64,000 nt of DNA from Candidatus Woesearchaeota archaeon (lineage in GTDB: Archaea > Nanobdellota > Nanobdellia > Woesearchaeales > B29-G15). Position numbers and translations under genes: made by a program. Shown in pieces: positions 26,373-36,272 of the stretch; the stretch's first letter is position 1; each line of letters starts with the position of its first letter. The stretch is taken from positions 1 to 64,000 of the forward strand of contig JAFCCU010000001.1 in assembly GCA_017610005.1 (NCBI GenBank), given 5' to 3'. The notes below the pieces were generated by a model. It was not told where the DNA came from. It saw nothing but the letters and a program-made list of their open reading frames with translations, and did not search any database.

Positions 26373-29300
26373 CTTGAATCACCCTTCGCCCAAATAACTA
26401 AAGTAAATTCCTCTAAATCCAAGCTATCTTCATCAGCTACTGTAATGAAATCATTCTCCCCATCAAAGTGATATGATGCGCCAATTTGTCCATCTGGCAC
26501 CCAGATTGGAGCAGTTTCAATTACTCCTAAAGTGCCATTGTTTTCAAATGAGGAATAATCAGGAATGGCCCCTACCTCAAGCGAATTAAGATTATCTTTA
26601 AAATTTAGATTAAGGACTAAATCTTCTTTTGAATTAATTGTATTATTATACAATTTATATACTTCATTTGGAGGAATTACCCTATTATATATTTTAACTT
26701 CATCAAGCATCCCAGTGAAGTTGCCAGGTGAGTGAGAGCATGCTGCAATTTTCAAAGGTATACTTATAGTGTATTCTGGCATATCTGCGCCAACAATTGT
26801 ATTTTCAAGTATTCCATCAACATATATTTTGCTAGTTCCCCTATCATGAGTTCCAATAATATGGTGCCACTCTCCATCTGCAATATTTGTAGTGGAAATT
26901 GCCTGTGTGCCTGTGCCTGAACCGTTATATGTGCCTAAATAAACCCTTCCAGTTGTGGGGGAAATGGCCAATGCATAACCATACCAATCAGTATCAAAAT
27001 TAGTGTGCCCTATTAAATAACCTTGTTCTGCTGACGTGGGAATTGTATCTGTCTTGATCCATGTTTCTAAAGTTAAAGTTTTACTAATATCAAATAAACT
27101 ATTATTAGGAAGAATCAAGTTTGAGGAACCATCAAAAATATATGCTCCCCCCAGAAGTCCAAATCTTGTCCATTTTACATTAAACACATTTGCATGATGC
27201 AGGTTACTTGAATAATCTCTAGTGATATTTGAAGGTGTATGATTTATTTGAAAAGCCAAATTAAGTAAAGCAATTGAATTACTATTTACTCTCCAATCAA
27301 CAACTTTAGTTAAATCTCCATAAGCTGAATCATTTCCTCCAAATTCTAAGTTTAAATCATGTGTCCCCTCTATATCTACATTACCATCTAATAGCGCGTG
27401 AGTAACATAAGGTAGGGCAGATGTTGTAAATGTGAAATTACTTGACAAACCTATGTTGCTAAAAATATCAACTCCTCTTGCATACCAGGAGTATTCTGTA
27501 TTGCCAGTTAAATCAGTAAATAATGCACTTGCTCGAGTCCCATTTTCAACATCTGTATCTATCCCTTTTTTTATGACCTTTAATGAAACATAATTTGTTG
27601 CCACTTTAAATGCTGCAGGGGTTTCAAAGGTCCAAGTGCTATCTACTGGATCACCATAAAAAGTCCCACCATCGCTGGCCGACACAGACCAATAGTATAC
27701 CGTGTTAGGTGCAAGTATTGGGGAAGCATATTCTATTTCAGTTCCGCTAGGTATTGTTTGTGTAACAACTTCTTCAACTATTAAGGGATCAGTAAAATCA
27801 GGATCATCATCAATAATAATTGTGTATTCTATAATATTATCTCCTTCTGGATCAGTTAAAGTGAAGTTAAGTGTAGCAATTGAAGTATCAACAATTGTAT
27901 TATTTTGTACTAAAAGAGGTTCTGGAGGAAGAGGAGGGTAGTTGCAAGCAGGACAATCGGCTCCACCGCAATCAAACCATTCTTCGTCACAGTTCTTTTG
28001 ATTATCTGTGCAATGGTTTGTAAAGTAAAAACCATTGATACAGGAGTCTGCTCCCAAATTACAAAAATCATCATTAACTAAATCTCCACAACACTCAGAT
28101 GATACAGTAGACCAAATGGAAGTGTTACAAGTTTCACATGCTGATTGGTGTTCATCTGGGTTATGGCAAGTTATTTCACAGTTACTCAGTTCATTAAAAT
28201 CGCCCCATTGCTCTTCAGTACAATCTCCTATGGAGCAGGTGTCTGCTGGGCAGGATTCACATTGACTAGTAACATTACAACTGGTTCCAATTGGACAATC
28301 TGTATCAATTGCACAGCAATCTCCTGAAGCACAACAAATTCCATTTGAACAATGCTCAGACACGCACCCTTCATTTAGAGTACAGGCACCCCCATTTAAT
28401 TGTGGGCAGTCATTTCCTCCGATGTCTATTTGGATTTCATCACAGTTTTGCTTGCCATCTAAACAGTGATCAATAGAATAAACTCCTAATACACATGAAT
28501 CTGCTCCGTTATTACAAAAATCCTCTCCCGGGTCACAACATTCATTATTTGTTGCCCAGTTTCTTGTATTGCAAGTGGTGCAGGAATCCTGACTTTGATC
28601 TGGCCCTAAACAACTTAATTCACAGTAACCCAGTTCATTAAAGTCTCCCCATTCAAGGGGTCCACAGGTTTCAGCATCACAAGCATCACTTGGACAAAGT
28701 TCACATTGATTTACATTACATCTTTGACCAATAGGACAAACTAAAAAGTCATTTCCACAACTACCTGCTTCACTGACACCATAATCTAAAAATATATCTG
28801 CTTGGGAAAGGTAACTTGCATTAACCCACTCCGCACTTCTTGCAGTATCTGATATTCTTACTTCATCAATAATCCCCCCAAAAACTGAACCAGGACAGCA
28901 CTCTCTTTGTCCTAGATCAATCGGACCAGTGTCTGCAGCAATTGTTCCAGAAGGATAAGTTGTTTCTCTTAACTTTCCATCAACATAAAGCTTCTTTTCT
29001 TGAGCAATACTATCATATGTTCCAACAAAGTGATGCCAATTTTCGGGATTAGGGATATCGTAACAACTCCCGTATTGCCAAGAATCCCCGTTGTGAATAA
29101 GAAAACAAACATTATTTGTTCCAGTTCCACTTGTTCCCAGTATATAAGAGGAGTATTTGCTCACTAATTGCCACACTCCTCCATAACCTGTTCCCACTGC
29201 TGATTTAATCCACGCTTCAACGGTTATTGCAGTAGTGGGATTTACACTTGGCAATTCTACATAATCATCTACCCCATCAAAAGCGAGTGCATTTCCAAGA

Positions 29301-32161
29301 GGAGAATCAGTTGTAATGTCTGCACCAACCACCTTCCCTTCGTAAACATTGCCACTAGAGTCAATAACATCACTAGGTGCATCTGATATTAAATCTGCAA
29401 TAGAAGGTTCTGTGCCATCAATTATATCTACCCTTGGATAGGCCCACTGTTGCCTAGTGGACGCATCTGTTGAATAATAAAGGTAGGAACGGTGCCTTGA
29501 TTTTACATTATTAGTACTCCAAACATAATCTCGATGAATGGTTCCAAATTTACTCCCTGCAGTATTATATCTGCCCGAATCAGTATGAACACTTCCAGTT
29601 CCTGATCCTGCAGGCCAAATGTGGCCCACTACTAAAACCCATGTGCCTGTAGGAAGTTCTGTATTTGGTGGTGATGAAGAATACCAAAAATAGGGGTTGG
29701 TATTTGTAGCACCTGTGCCTCTATCAATAACCCCTATTGCCTCTTCTGCAGAATTAAAACCCTTAGTCCCCAAATAAAACCTACCTGTGCTTCCTTGAAC
29801 ATCCCGTTTCACCCAAGTTGAAAATCTATAAGTTTTAGTATTATCAATATTAAATATGGCTCCATTCCATCCACCATCGGCGCCACTTACTGCAGTTGGT
29901 CTTGCTTCCCATATAACTGTTTCTTCCCCAAAAGGATCATTGCTAAGTATTCTGTAATTTTCAGTTTCATCTCCATTTCTTGTGAATCCTATGGCGCTCC
30001 CTGTACTAACTGTCCAGGTACTTGGGTCTATTACATTGTTATCTAAGCGCTCATTTAAGTGCCACACTCCTTCATAATCGCCATCATAAGTCCCCACTTC
30101 ATTTTGGACATCAGGCGCACTTGGATTATTATAATATAAAAAGATAAAATCTTCTCCACTATTTTCAATAATTGGGACATTTACCCAAATATAACTTTCT
30201 CCTAAAGGGTCCCAACTTTCAATGTGGTAATTTAGCACAGTGTTTCCATAATTATCAATAAATCTTAAATCACTGCCATCTGATTTACATTTAGAATAAT
30301 CTATTTTCCCAGAATCAAGCTTAACCAAAAGGGGAAATTCTGCAAGATTAGTCTGATCCCAATTCGAGAATGTAAGATTTATTCTATCTGACCAAGAAGT
30401 ATCCCACCAGGTAACTGGATCATAAACCAAAAAGTGAATTTCATTCCATCTTACATATTGGCTAATATTCTCTCCAATATCTGAACTTAAGTTAAGTTCA
30501 ACATTAGTGTTTTCAGAGATATTTAGAAAATCCCATGTCAAAAAATCATAGTTCCAAATATATACTTCAATACTTCTGCCAGCGCCAGTTCCTTGCCAAT
30601 CAAATCGCAGTGCACCAATTTCATTAGCATCTTCAGTTATATTAAAAATGAAATGATCATATACATGATTTGTTAAATTTATTATGTCAATGTAATTCCC
30701 ATCACTTATAGTGATGTTAGTTGTATCAGTAACAAGGGTTTCTCCAGCAGGATGTAATACACTTGGTAATGCACCAATATTTCTAAACATCTTCTGTCCA
30801 GGATTATTAAAATCATATTCTCTTGACAGGTAAAATTCAACATCTGAATCAATTTCAAGAGAAGTATTCACCTTTATTGAAAGCTCAGGATTTGAAGAAA
30901 CAGAAACTGCATTATTTTCTGGAATTGGCTCATTTAAATCTGCATTTCCAAATATTGAATTGCCACATTTACAACAAATTTGATTGTCAAAGTAACCGCA
31001 CTCTCCTACATGAGAGTTTGTAAAATCATAAATAGATGCGACACATTCTTCATCTGCATTACAATGATCTTTTATTGAACATGAACAATTCCAAGCACAT
31101 ATAGAGATAGGATAGTTAGTTAATTCAGGGGCTTCAACATGGGTATTGTCGAGTTGATAAGCTTTTAAAATGGCCCCTTCACGCTCACTACATCCTTCCT
31201 CATCAAATCTAGCCATTTGGATATCTTCACAACAATAATTTAATCCAAAATATCCACATTGGCCAATATGGGTATCATTTTCTTGAGGCACAGAAAATAC
31301 ACAAGTTTCAGCTTCAGAGCATGTTTCTTTAATTGTGCAAAACTTTGGTAAACTTGTAGTATTAAACTTCCACTCATCAGAGGTTGTTGAAACTCCCCCA
31401 CTGCCATTTACTTCTACATGCCAAGAATAAGTATCATTTCTTGATAATCCAATTAATGGAAAACTTGCATTTGTGCCATTTGGAATATTATACCTTTTCC
31501 ACATCAAAGTTGATCCATTATAAAAAGTGATATTTAATTCTCCTCCGAGTGAATCAGTTAAATTAACATTTAAACCCACCTCTTCAGGATGACCAGCAGA
31601 TTCATCTTCCGGAGAAATTAGTGTAACCCCTGGTGGACTTAAACATTCACAACATAAATCTTCATCATAATATCCACAAGAGCCAACATGTGCGTCAGTT
31701 GAGTCAGACATTGAAACCATACAAAATTCTTCCCCTTCACAACTTGGTTTTAAAGTGCAATTGCAAGCTTTACTGCATAATACTTCACTGTACAATGAGC
31801 CATCGGGAGCTTCAACATGAGAATCATCAATTTCAAATTGTCTTAATAATATTCCTTCATTCCCTTCACATACAAATGGACGAAGGGTGGCATCATAAAG
31901 TTCATCACAGCAAACCTTAGTGGAATAATAGTCACAAGTACCAACATGGGAATCAGTTAAAGGGAATATTGAAAAAGCACAGGTGTCCGTACAAGATTCA
32001 GTTATTTGACAATCAGCAGAAAAACCAAGGGGTAAAATCAAGATAAATGCAACAAGTAGTAAACCTACTTTACACTTATCAATACATGTGATATCAATCA
32101 CCCCTTTCAGTCCTAAGGGAATTAGATATACATTTTTTATATAAACTTTTCTAAAGAGCAC
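26369..32161 (-). CDS. Giant secreted Cys-rich LamG/DUF2341 protein
   Basis: Up to 1930 residues from a GTG at 32161; the hydrophobic export signal (VGLLLVAFILILPLGFSADC) begins near residue 32, so an internal start (for example the GTG giving VIDITCIDKC) is possible. The first ~400 residues hold repeated Cys modules with a DxHVGxCxYY signature and paired cysteines, then DUF2341 (NLAEFPLLVKLDSGKIDY), LamG-like domains (ALAFDGVDDYVELPS, LYVDGKLRET), several C...CxNGADSC...HC...CDE modules, an Ig-like pair and another LamG (GAYIFDGSSNLILPN, IYVDGILENT). A last LamG breaks off after FTLVIWAKGDSS. It starts directly at the 631-aa gene's TAA and overlaps the 1968-aa gene. Confidence 0.85.
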   Translation of the reverse strand: MLFRKVYIKNVYLIPLGLKGVIDITCIDKCKVGLLLVAFILILPLGFSADCQITESCTDTCAFSIFPLTDSHVGTCDYYSTKVCCDELYDATLRPFVCEGNEGILLRQFEIDDSHVEAPDGSLYSEVLCSKACNCTLKPSCEGEEFCMVSMSDSTDAHVGSCGYYDEDLCCECLSPPGVTLISPEDESAGHPEEVGLNVNLTDSLGGELNITFYNGSTLMWKRYNIPNGTNASFPLIGLSRNDTYSWHVEVNGSGGVSTTSDEWKFNTTSLPKFCTIKETCSEAETCVFSVPQENDTHIGQCGYFGLNYCCEDIQMARFDEEGCSEREGAILKAYQLDNTHVEAPELTNYPISICAWNCSCSIKDHCNADEECVASIYDFTNSHVGECGYFDNQICCKCGNSIFGNADLNEPIPENNAVSVSSNPELSIKVNTSLEIDSDVEFYLSREYDFNNPGQKMFRNIGALPSVLHPAGETLVTDTTNITISDGNYIDIINLTNHVYDHFIFNITEDANEIGALRFDWQGTGAGRSIEVYIWNYDFLTWDFLNISENTNVELNLSSDIGENISQYVRWNEIHFLVYDPVTWWDTSWSDRINLTFSNWDQTNLAEFPLLVKLDSGKIDYSKCKSDGSDLRFIDNYGNTVLNYHIESWDPLGESYIWVNVPIIENSGEDFIFLYYNNPSAPDVQNEVGTYDGDYEGVWHLNERLDNNVIDPSTWTVSTGSAIGFTRNGDETENYRILSNDPFGEETVIWEARPTAVSGADGGWNGAIFNIDNTKTYRFSTWVKRDVQGSTGRFYLGTKGFNSAEEAIGVIDRGTGATNTNPYFWYSSSPPNTELPTGTWVLVVGHIWPAGSGTGSVHTDSGRYNTAGSKFGTIHRDYVWSTNNVKSRHRSYLYYSTDASTRQQWAYPRVDIIDGTEPSIADLISDAPSDVIDSSGNVYEGKVVGADITTDSPLGNALAFDGVDDYVELPSVNPTTAITVEAWIKSAVGTGYGGVWQLVSKYSSYILGTSGTGTNNVCFLIHNGDSWQYGSCYDIPNPENWHHFVGTYDSIAQEKKLYVDGKLRETTYPSGTIAADTGPIDLGQRECCPGSVFGGIIDEVRISDTARSAEWVNASYLSQADIFLDYGVSEAGSCGNDFLVCPIGQRCNVNQCELCPSDACDAETCGPLEWGDFNELGYCELSCLGPDQSQDSCTTCNTRNWATNNECCDPGEDFCNNGADSCVLGVYSIDHCLDGKQNCDEIQIDIGGNDCPQLNGGACTLNEGCVSEHCSNGICCASGDCCAIDTDCPIGTSCNVTSQCESCPADTCSIGDCTEEQWGDFNELSNCEITCHNPDEHQSACETCNTSIWSTVSSECCGDLVNDDFCNLGADSCINGFYFTNHCTDNQKNCDEEWFDCGGADCPACNYPPLPPEPLLVQNNTIVDTSIATLNFTLTDPEGDNIIEYTIIIDDDPDFTDPLIVEEVVTQTIPSGTEIEYASPILAPNTVYYWSVSASDGGTFYGDPVDSTWTFETPAAFKVATNYVSLKVIKKGIDTDVENGTRASALFTDLTGNTEYSWYARGVDIFSNIGLSSNFTFTTSALPYVTHALLDGNVDIEGTHDLNLEFGGNDSAYGDLTKVVDWRVNSNSIALLNLAFQINHTPSNITRDYSSNLHHANVFNVKWTRFGLLGGAYIFDGSSNLILPNNSLFDISKTLTLETWIKTDTIPTSAEQGYLIGHTNFDTDWYGYALAISPTTGRVYLGTYNGSGTGTQAISTTNIADGEWHHIIGTHDRGTSKIYVDGILENTIVGADMPEYTISIPLKIAACSHSPGNFTGMLDEVKIYNRVIPPNEVYKLYNNTINSKEDLVLNLNFKDNLNSLEVGAIPDYSSFENNGTLGVIETAPIWVPDGQIGASYHFDGENDFITVADEDSLDLEEFTLVIWAKGDSS

Positions 32162-34057
32162 TTAATGCTCTTCAAAGTATTCAAGAGATATTAAATCTAA
32201 TCCGGGCGTATCTATACCAGTTGAATTAAATTTCATTTGGTAATAAAATGAGTCTCCGCCCCAATCAAAGTGTTTAAGGTAAATATTATTTTGGCCTGCT
32301 AGTAATTTATTCCAACCAGCAGTAGTACTTGAATTAATCCAATTAGTTTGATCTTGAGAAAATCTCACAAACACATTTGTACCTATTGGAAGTCTTGGGA
32401 TTGTAGCATTAAATGCAGTGACGTTAAGTGCTAATCTCCCATCAAGAAGATTTGTGGATGTTAAATTTCCATATTTCTCATACCCATTTAATGTTTGATT
32501 TTTCGTTAAATTCACAAATCCGTTTGCAATAGTAATATTACTTATTGAATCTATTTTTGAAGAATCATCAAAAGTATCATTAAGACTTACGGGATCACCA
32601 AGCCAGATCTCAAGTTCCCCACATTCTCCTCCAACGCAAGTTACATTAACCTTTAAAATGCCCAATATGCCATAATACCAGGTCACTTCGAAAACTCCCC
32701 AGTTTACAAACCATGTTGTGATTCTTTTATCCTCTAGGTTGTTATCATCTATGCAATTTGCAGTTAGTGTCCATGAATCAGAATCATTAATTATAAGATT
32801 ATCATTGTCATATATCCAGTAGTCTCCACCATCAAATGGCGCATCAGCAGTTTCAAAAAAAGTAAATTCATCAAAATCATTTTCCATAATAAATCCAACT
32901 TTATCAATGTGACCTTGACCATCAGTATGCACACATTTTGCTCTCACTCGAGTAACATTTTTATGCCATAATGCCCTAGTACATGCTTCCCATGTATTAT
33001 TTATTTCACACTGTGTTGATGTTAATGAAGGAACTCCTGTTGGAGAACTTCCAGTAGTACCATTGCCTGAAAACCCTCCTGTTTCAACATAATGCCTTGC
33101 GTCTAACTTAAAACCATAAAATTTTTCATCAGGATCGTGGCTAGTGATATGTTTTAACTCATATAATGTCCTATTAATCCCAAATGGTGCACATCTTCCA
33201 GTAGAATAAAAGCAAAAATCAATGTATGTTCTATTTAATTCTTTAGTAAATCCCAATAAATTCGGATTAACTGCAGACTCAATACCACAACAAGTTGAAG
33301 CATTTAAATTGTCATAAAGCCTCATTAAAAATGAAGGCCCATAGGGCTGGGCAACATAATCTGAGTCATTAATAAACCTGTATAAAGATTTCCAGTCAAG
33401 TTCATAATCCACTTCATAATCCGCAAAATGAATAGGTATTTTTATGCCTTCATAAATAGACCATAGTGGATCATATAACCCTTCGATGGGGATTATAACT
33501 TCTGAAGAATGGTTTACATCCCAATTTGCCGCGCCTGCAACTATTGAATAATCTATCGAGATATTAACTCCAATGTATTCAGCCCCAGTATCATTATTTT
33601 GGAAAAGTCCAACTTCTGCACTCTCTCTGAAAAATTTAGCTTCAATACTTAAGCCATCATAAATTGCTTCTTCGAACATATTTAGTGCTTCAAAGAGTGA
33701 ATTGTTTTCCATCATTGGGAATCCAATATCTTCATCAATTTTCCTGTTAACAGTAGTATTTCCTGTAAGCATTACAGTTTGAAATTTTGCATCTAATGCT
33801 TCTTTATCTGCAAATGCCCGGTCACCATCAACATATAATGCTAAAGCACTAAGCGCCCTGTATGAAGATACGACAACCATTCTATCTAAAAATGCATCAT
33901 TAATATTTCTAATAAGATTATCAGCCACTTCAACCCTAGTATTTTCAACAATTAATCTTTCTTGTGCAATTTCTTCTGTTTGGGGTTGGAAAGCAACAAG
34001 CAGTATTCCAACTATAATTAATGACATGATAGTATAAAACACCCCTTTCTTATTCAT
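32162..34057 (-). CDS. Exported, N-terminally anchored surface protein, 631 aa
   Basis: The N-terminus NKKGVFYTIMSLIIVGILLVAF is a single hydrophobic helix after two Lys, as in pilin-like and other N-anchored archaeal surface proteins. A helical stretch follows (DNLIRNINDAFLDRMVVVSS), then a large beta-rich exterior region with many Asn-x-Ser/Thr sequons and a few Cys. The C-terminal ~110 residues form a beta-sandwich (SFYYQMKFNSTGIDTPGLDL) related to one in the 1968-aa protein, suggesting common assembly. Its ATG overlaps the upstream 173-aa gene (ATGA). Confidence 0.75.
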   Translation of the reverse strand: MNKKGVFYTIMSLIIVGILLVAFQPQTEEIAQERLIVENTRVEVADNLIRNINDAFLDRMVVVSSYRALSALALYVDGDRAFADKEALDAKFQTVMLTGNTTVNRKIDEDIGFPMMENNSLFEALNMFEEAIYDGLSIEAKFFRESAEVGLFQNNDTGAEYIGVNISIDYSIVAGAANWDVNHSSEVIIPIEGLYDPLWSIYEGIKIPIHFADYEVDYELDWKSLYRFINDSDYVAQPYGPSFLMRLYDNLNASTCCGIESAVNPNLLGFTKELNRTYIDFCFYSTGRCAPFGINRTLYELKHITSHDPDEKFYGFKLDARHYVETGGFSGNGTTGSSPTGVPSLTSTQCEINNTWEACTRALWHKNVTRVRAKCVHTDGQGHIDKVGFIMENDFDEFTFFETADAPFDGGDYWIYDNDNLIINDSDSWTLTANCIDDNNLEDKRITTWFVNWGVFEVTWYYGILGILKVNVTCVGGECGELEIWLGDPVSLNDTFDDSSKIDSISNITIANGFVNLTKNQTLNGYEKYGNLTSTNLLDGRLALNVTAFNATIPRLPIGTNVFVRFSQDQTNWINSSTTAGWNKLLAGQNNIYLKHFDWGGDSFYYQMKFNSTGIDTPGLDLISLEYFEEH

Positions 34058-34575
34058 TGCCAGATCCTCACTTCAATAAGATATGGGCCCCAAAGTGCTG
34101 TTGAATTATATACACCTACTGCTGGAGTTTTTGATGTAAGCAAGATTTTTGTTACTTTGTTTTCCATAAATCTTGGGCGTTCAAAAATAGGATCTCCATC
34201 AATATAAAATCCTACGCCATATTCTTGTTGGATTAGATTTTTAGTTAACTCTTCAAGTAACAATCTCTGATGATCAGTAAAGTTTGTGCCCAAATCTCCT
34301 GTTATATTTGCTTTAAATTCAAATTCTCCAATTTGTTCTAAAATAGTATTTTTTGGATTTGTAATAATCTTTCCTGCTATTAATAGTTTAAGATGTTCAT
34401 TATGAAGATCCTCAATTCTATCGGTGGAGAATGTCGCGAGTTGCCCAGAAGCATATGCTCTTGTTTGATCAGCAGAGGGTGTAAAAGAATATAATGTGGA
34501 GATAATCATCATGCCAACTATTATGACCCCGATTGCAAGAAAAGCATCAAGCGTAAAAAAATATCCTTTTTTCAT
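34054..34575 (-). CDS. Pilin-like membrane-anchored protein, first gene of the surface operon
   Basis: A 173-residue protein with N-terminus MKKGYFFTLDAFLAIGVIIV, a basic start then a long hydrophobic helix, and a soluble outer part, the build of type IV pilin-like or minor surface subunits in DPANN archaea. A classical class III signal-peptidase site is not evident. It heads a tightly packed run (4-bp ATGA overlap with the 631-aa gene, then the 1930- and 1968-aa genes), so it may nucleate or anchor the surface complex. Confidence 0.7.
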   Translation of the reverse strand: MKKGYFFTLDAFLAIGVIIVGMMIISTLYSFTPSADQTRAYASGQLATFSTDRIEDLHNEHLKLLIAGKIITNPKNTILEQIGEFEFKANITGDLGTNFTDHQRLLLEELTKNLIQQEYGVGFYIDGDPIFERPRFMENKVTKILLTSKTPAVGVYNSTALWGPYLIEVRIWQ

Positions 34576-34751
34576 GTGTTAAAATTTCCCCACTGTTTGT
34601 AGGATTTCTAACATAAAAAATGCCTCTTTTTAATTGTTCGAATTTTTATGTCACCCTTTTTTTAGTTTTATAAAATTGCTAGGTATATAATATTTTCGAG
34701 TGATTGTTTGCAACCAAAAGTTATAAATGGCAGAGCTTACCCAGAAGGCAT

Positions 34752-35675
34752 ATGCTCGTTGAAAAACCTAAATGGAAAGCTAGATTCACACAAATCCTAG
34801 GGGAAAAAGACTACAAAGAGTTTATGAAGTGCAACAATGAGTGGCTTAGGAGGAGCATCCGAATAAATACATTAAAAATAACTTCTGAAGAACTTAAAAA
34901 AAGACTTCCTGAGTGGAAATTTACAAAAGTTCCATGGTGTGAAATTGGATTTTTTATGGAACATAAGAAAGGGGAACGCTTAGATATTGGGAATACTACA
35001 GAATTTCAATTAGGTTATTATTATGGCCAAGAAGCCGCTTCTATGATCCCCCCATTGGTCTTAAACCCAAAACAAAATGATATAGTGCTTGATATGTGCG
35101 CAGCTCCTGGCAGTAAAACAACTCAAATGGCTGCAATGATGGAAAATAAGGGAGTGTTAGTTGCAAATGATGTTAAAGGTTCGAGACTTGCATCCCTAGG
35201 GATTAATTTACAAAGAATGGGGATAACAAATACTATTGTAACATTGATGCAAGGGCATTGGTTTAGACAGCCAAGATTTAATAAAATTTTACTTGATGCG
35301 CCATGCTCAGGAACAGGGAACGTTAGAAAATCTCCCAAGATTATGTTAATCTGGAATCCAAATGGAATAAAAAGATTAGCAGGTCAACAAAAGAGTCTGA
35401 TTAATGCTGCATTTAATTCTTTGAAAAAAGGAGGAATTTTGGTTTATTCTACTTGTTCAATAGAACCAGATGAAAATGAAGGAGTAATTGATTTTTTATT
35501 AGGCAAACATGAAACTGCAAAATTAATGGAAATTAAATTAAATCTAAAGCGAGCAGACCCAATATTAGAATTTGAAGGGAAAAAGTATAATTCTGAAGTA
35601 AAAAAATGCTTAAGAATTTGGCCTCAGACTAATAATACTGGTGGCTTTTTTGTGACAAAAATTAAGAAAGTTTAG
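34752..35675 (+). CDS. NOL1/NOP2/Sun-family RNA m5C methyltransferase
   Basis: About 307 residues from the ATG at 34752 (MLVEKPKWKARFTQILGEKD); the track start at 34704 is an upstream TTG. Features: the N1 domain (RRSIRINTLK), SAM-binding VLDMCAAPGSKTTQMAAMM, VLVANDVKGSRLASL, LLDAPCSGTGNVRKSP with the catalytic-helper Cys, and YSTCSIEPDENEGVIDFLL with the catalytic Cys. It methylates C5 of cytosine in tRNA or rRNA (archaeal Trm4/NSUN type). It diverges from the surface operon and overlaps the kinase gene by 14 bp. Confidence 0.93.
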   Translation: MLVEKPKWKARFTQILGEKDYKEFMKCNNEWLRRSIRINTLKITSEELKKRLPEWKFTKVPWCEIGFFMEHKKGERLDIGNTTEFQLGYYYGQEAASMIPPLVLNPKQNDIVLDMCAAPGSKTTQMAAMMENKGVLVANDVKGSRLASLGINLQRMGITNTIVTLMQGHWFRQPRFNKILLDAPCSGTGNVRKSPKIMLIWNPNGIKRLAGQQKSLINAAFNSLKKGGILVYSTCSIEPDENEGVIDFLLGKHETAKLMEIKLNLKRADPILEFEGKKYNSEVKKCLRIWPQTNNTGGFFVTKIKKV

Positions 35676-36207
35676 CTTTAATAAAGCTAGTTAATTGAGT
35701 TTTAACATCGTCATCTGATTCGATGATTGTGTGCGGTCTTGTGATATGTTGCCACTTCTTTTTCATTTGAAGATACATTTTCCATCTACTTTCTTTGTCT
35801 CCAATCATTCTATGTTCTTCATGAGGATTATTAAAAATTTTCTTTTTAACTTCTTGCTCTGGGCAAACAATTTCAATTACATGCATTTTAATTCCATAAG
35901 AATGGGAAAATTCGTAAAAAAGCTTTCTTGATTCAGCTAGATCAAAGCACGTATCAAGAATTATTGTGTTAAATTGATCAAAATCTTTAATCAGTTTGTC
36001 TATTTTCGCTTGATGGATCCCTAGTCTTATTTGAGTTTGCTCAGGCAATGATAAGCCTACAAATTCAATACCTTGACTCTCGATGAATTGTTTGGCAAAT
36101 AAGTCAGAATCAAAGTAATTTGTATTCTCTAACATATTATGGAGCATTCGTGCGGCATAGCTTTTGCCTACACCACTTAACCCACCGACTATAATTAGGG
36201 TTTTCAT
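35662..36207 (-). CDS. P-loop kinase (AAA_33-like)
   Basis: The track ORF begins at 36273; the ATG at 36207 (MKTLIIVGGLSGVGKSYAAR) follows AAGAAG and begins exactly at the first strand, giving about 181 residues. Walker A is GLSGVGKS. An acidic strand (FDSDLF) and TIILDTCFDL are as in nucleotide/sugar kinases and the zeta-toxin/adenylylsulfate-kinase group. The C-terminal lid is basic. Substrate unknown. It lies just downstream of the exchanger gene. Confidence 0.75.
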   Translation of the reverse strand: MKTLIIVGGLSGVGKSYAARMLHNMLENTNYFDSDLFAKQFIESQGIEFVGLSLPEQTQIRLGIHQAKIDKLIKDFDQFNTIILDTCFDLAESRKLFYEFSHSYGIKMHVIEIVCPEQEVKKKIFNNPHEEHRMIGDKESRWKMYLQMKKKWQHITRPHTIIESDDDVKTQLTSFIKAKLS

Positions 36208-36272
36208 AACTTCTTGCAATAAGTCATCACTTAAAAAGATTGTGTTATTTTTTAAACTTTTGAGTGACAACA

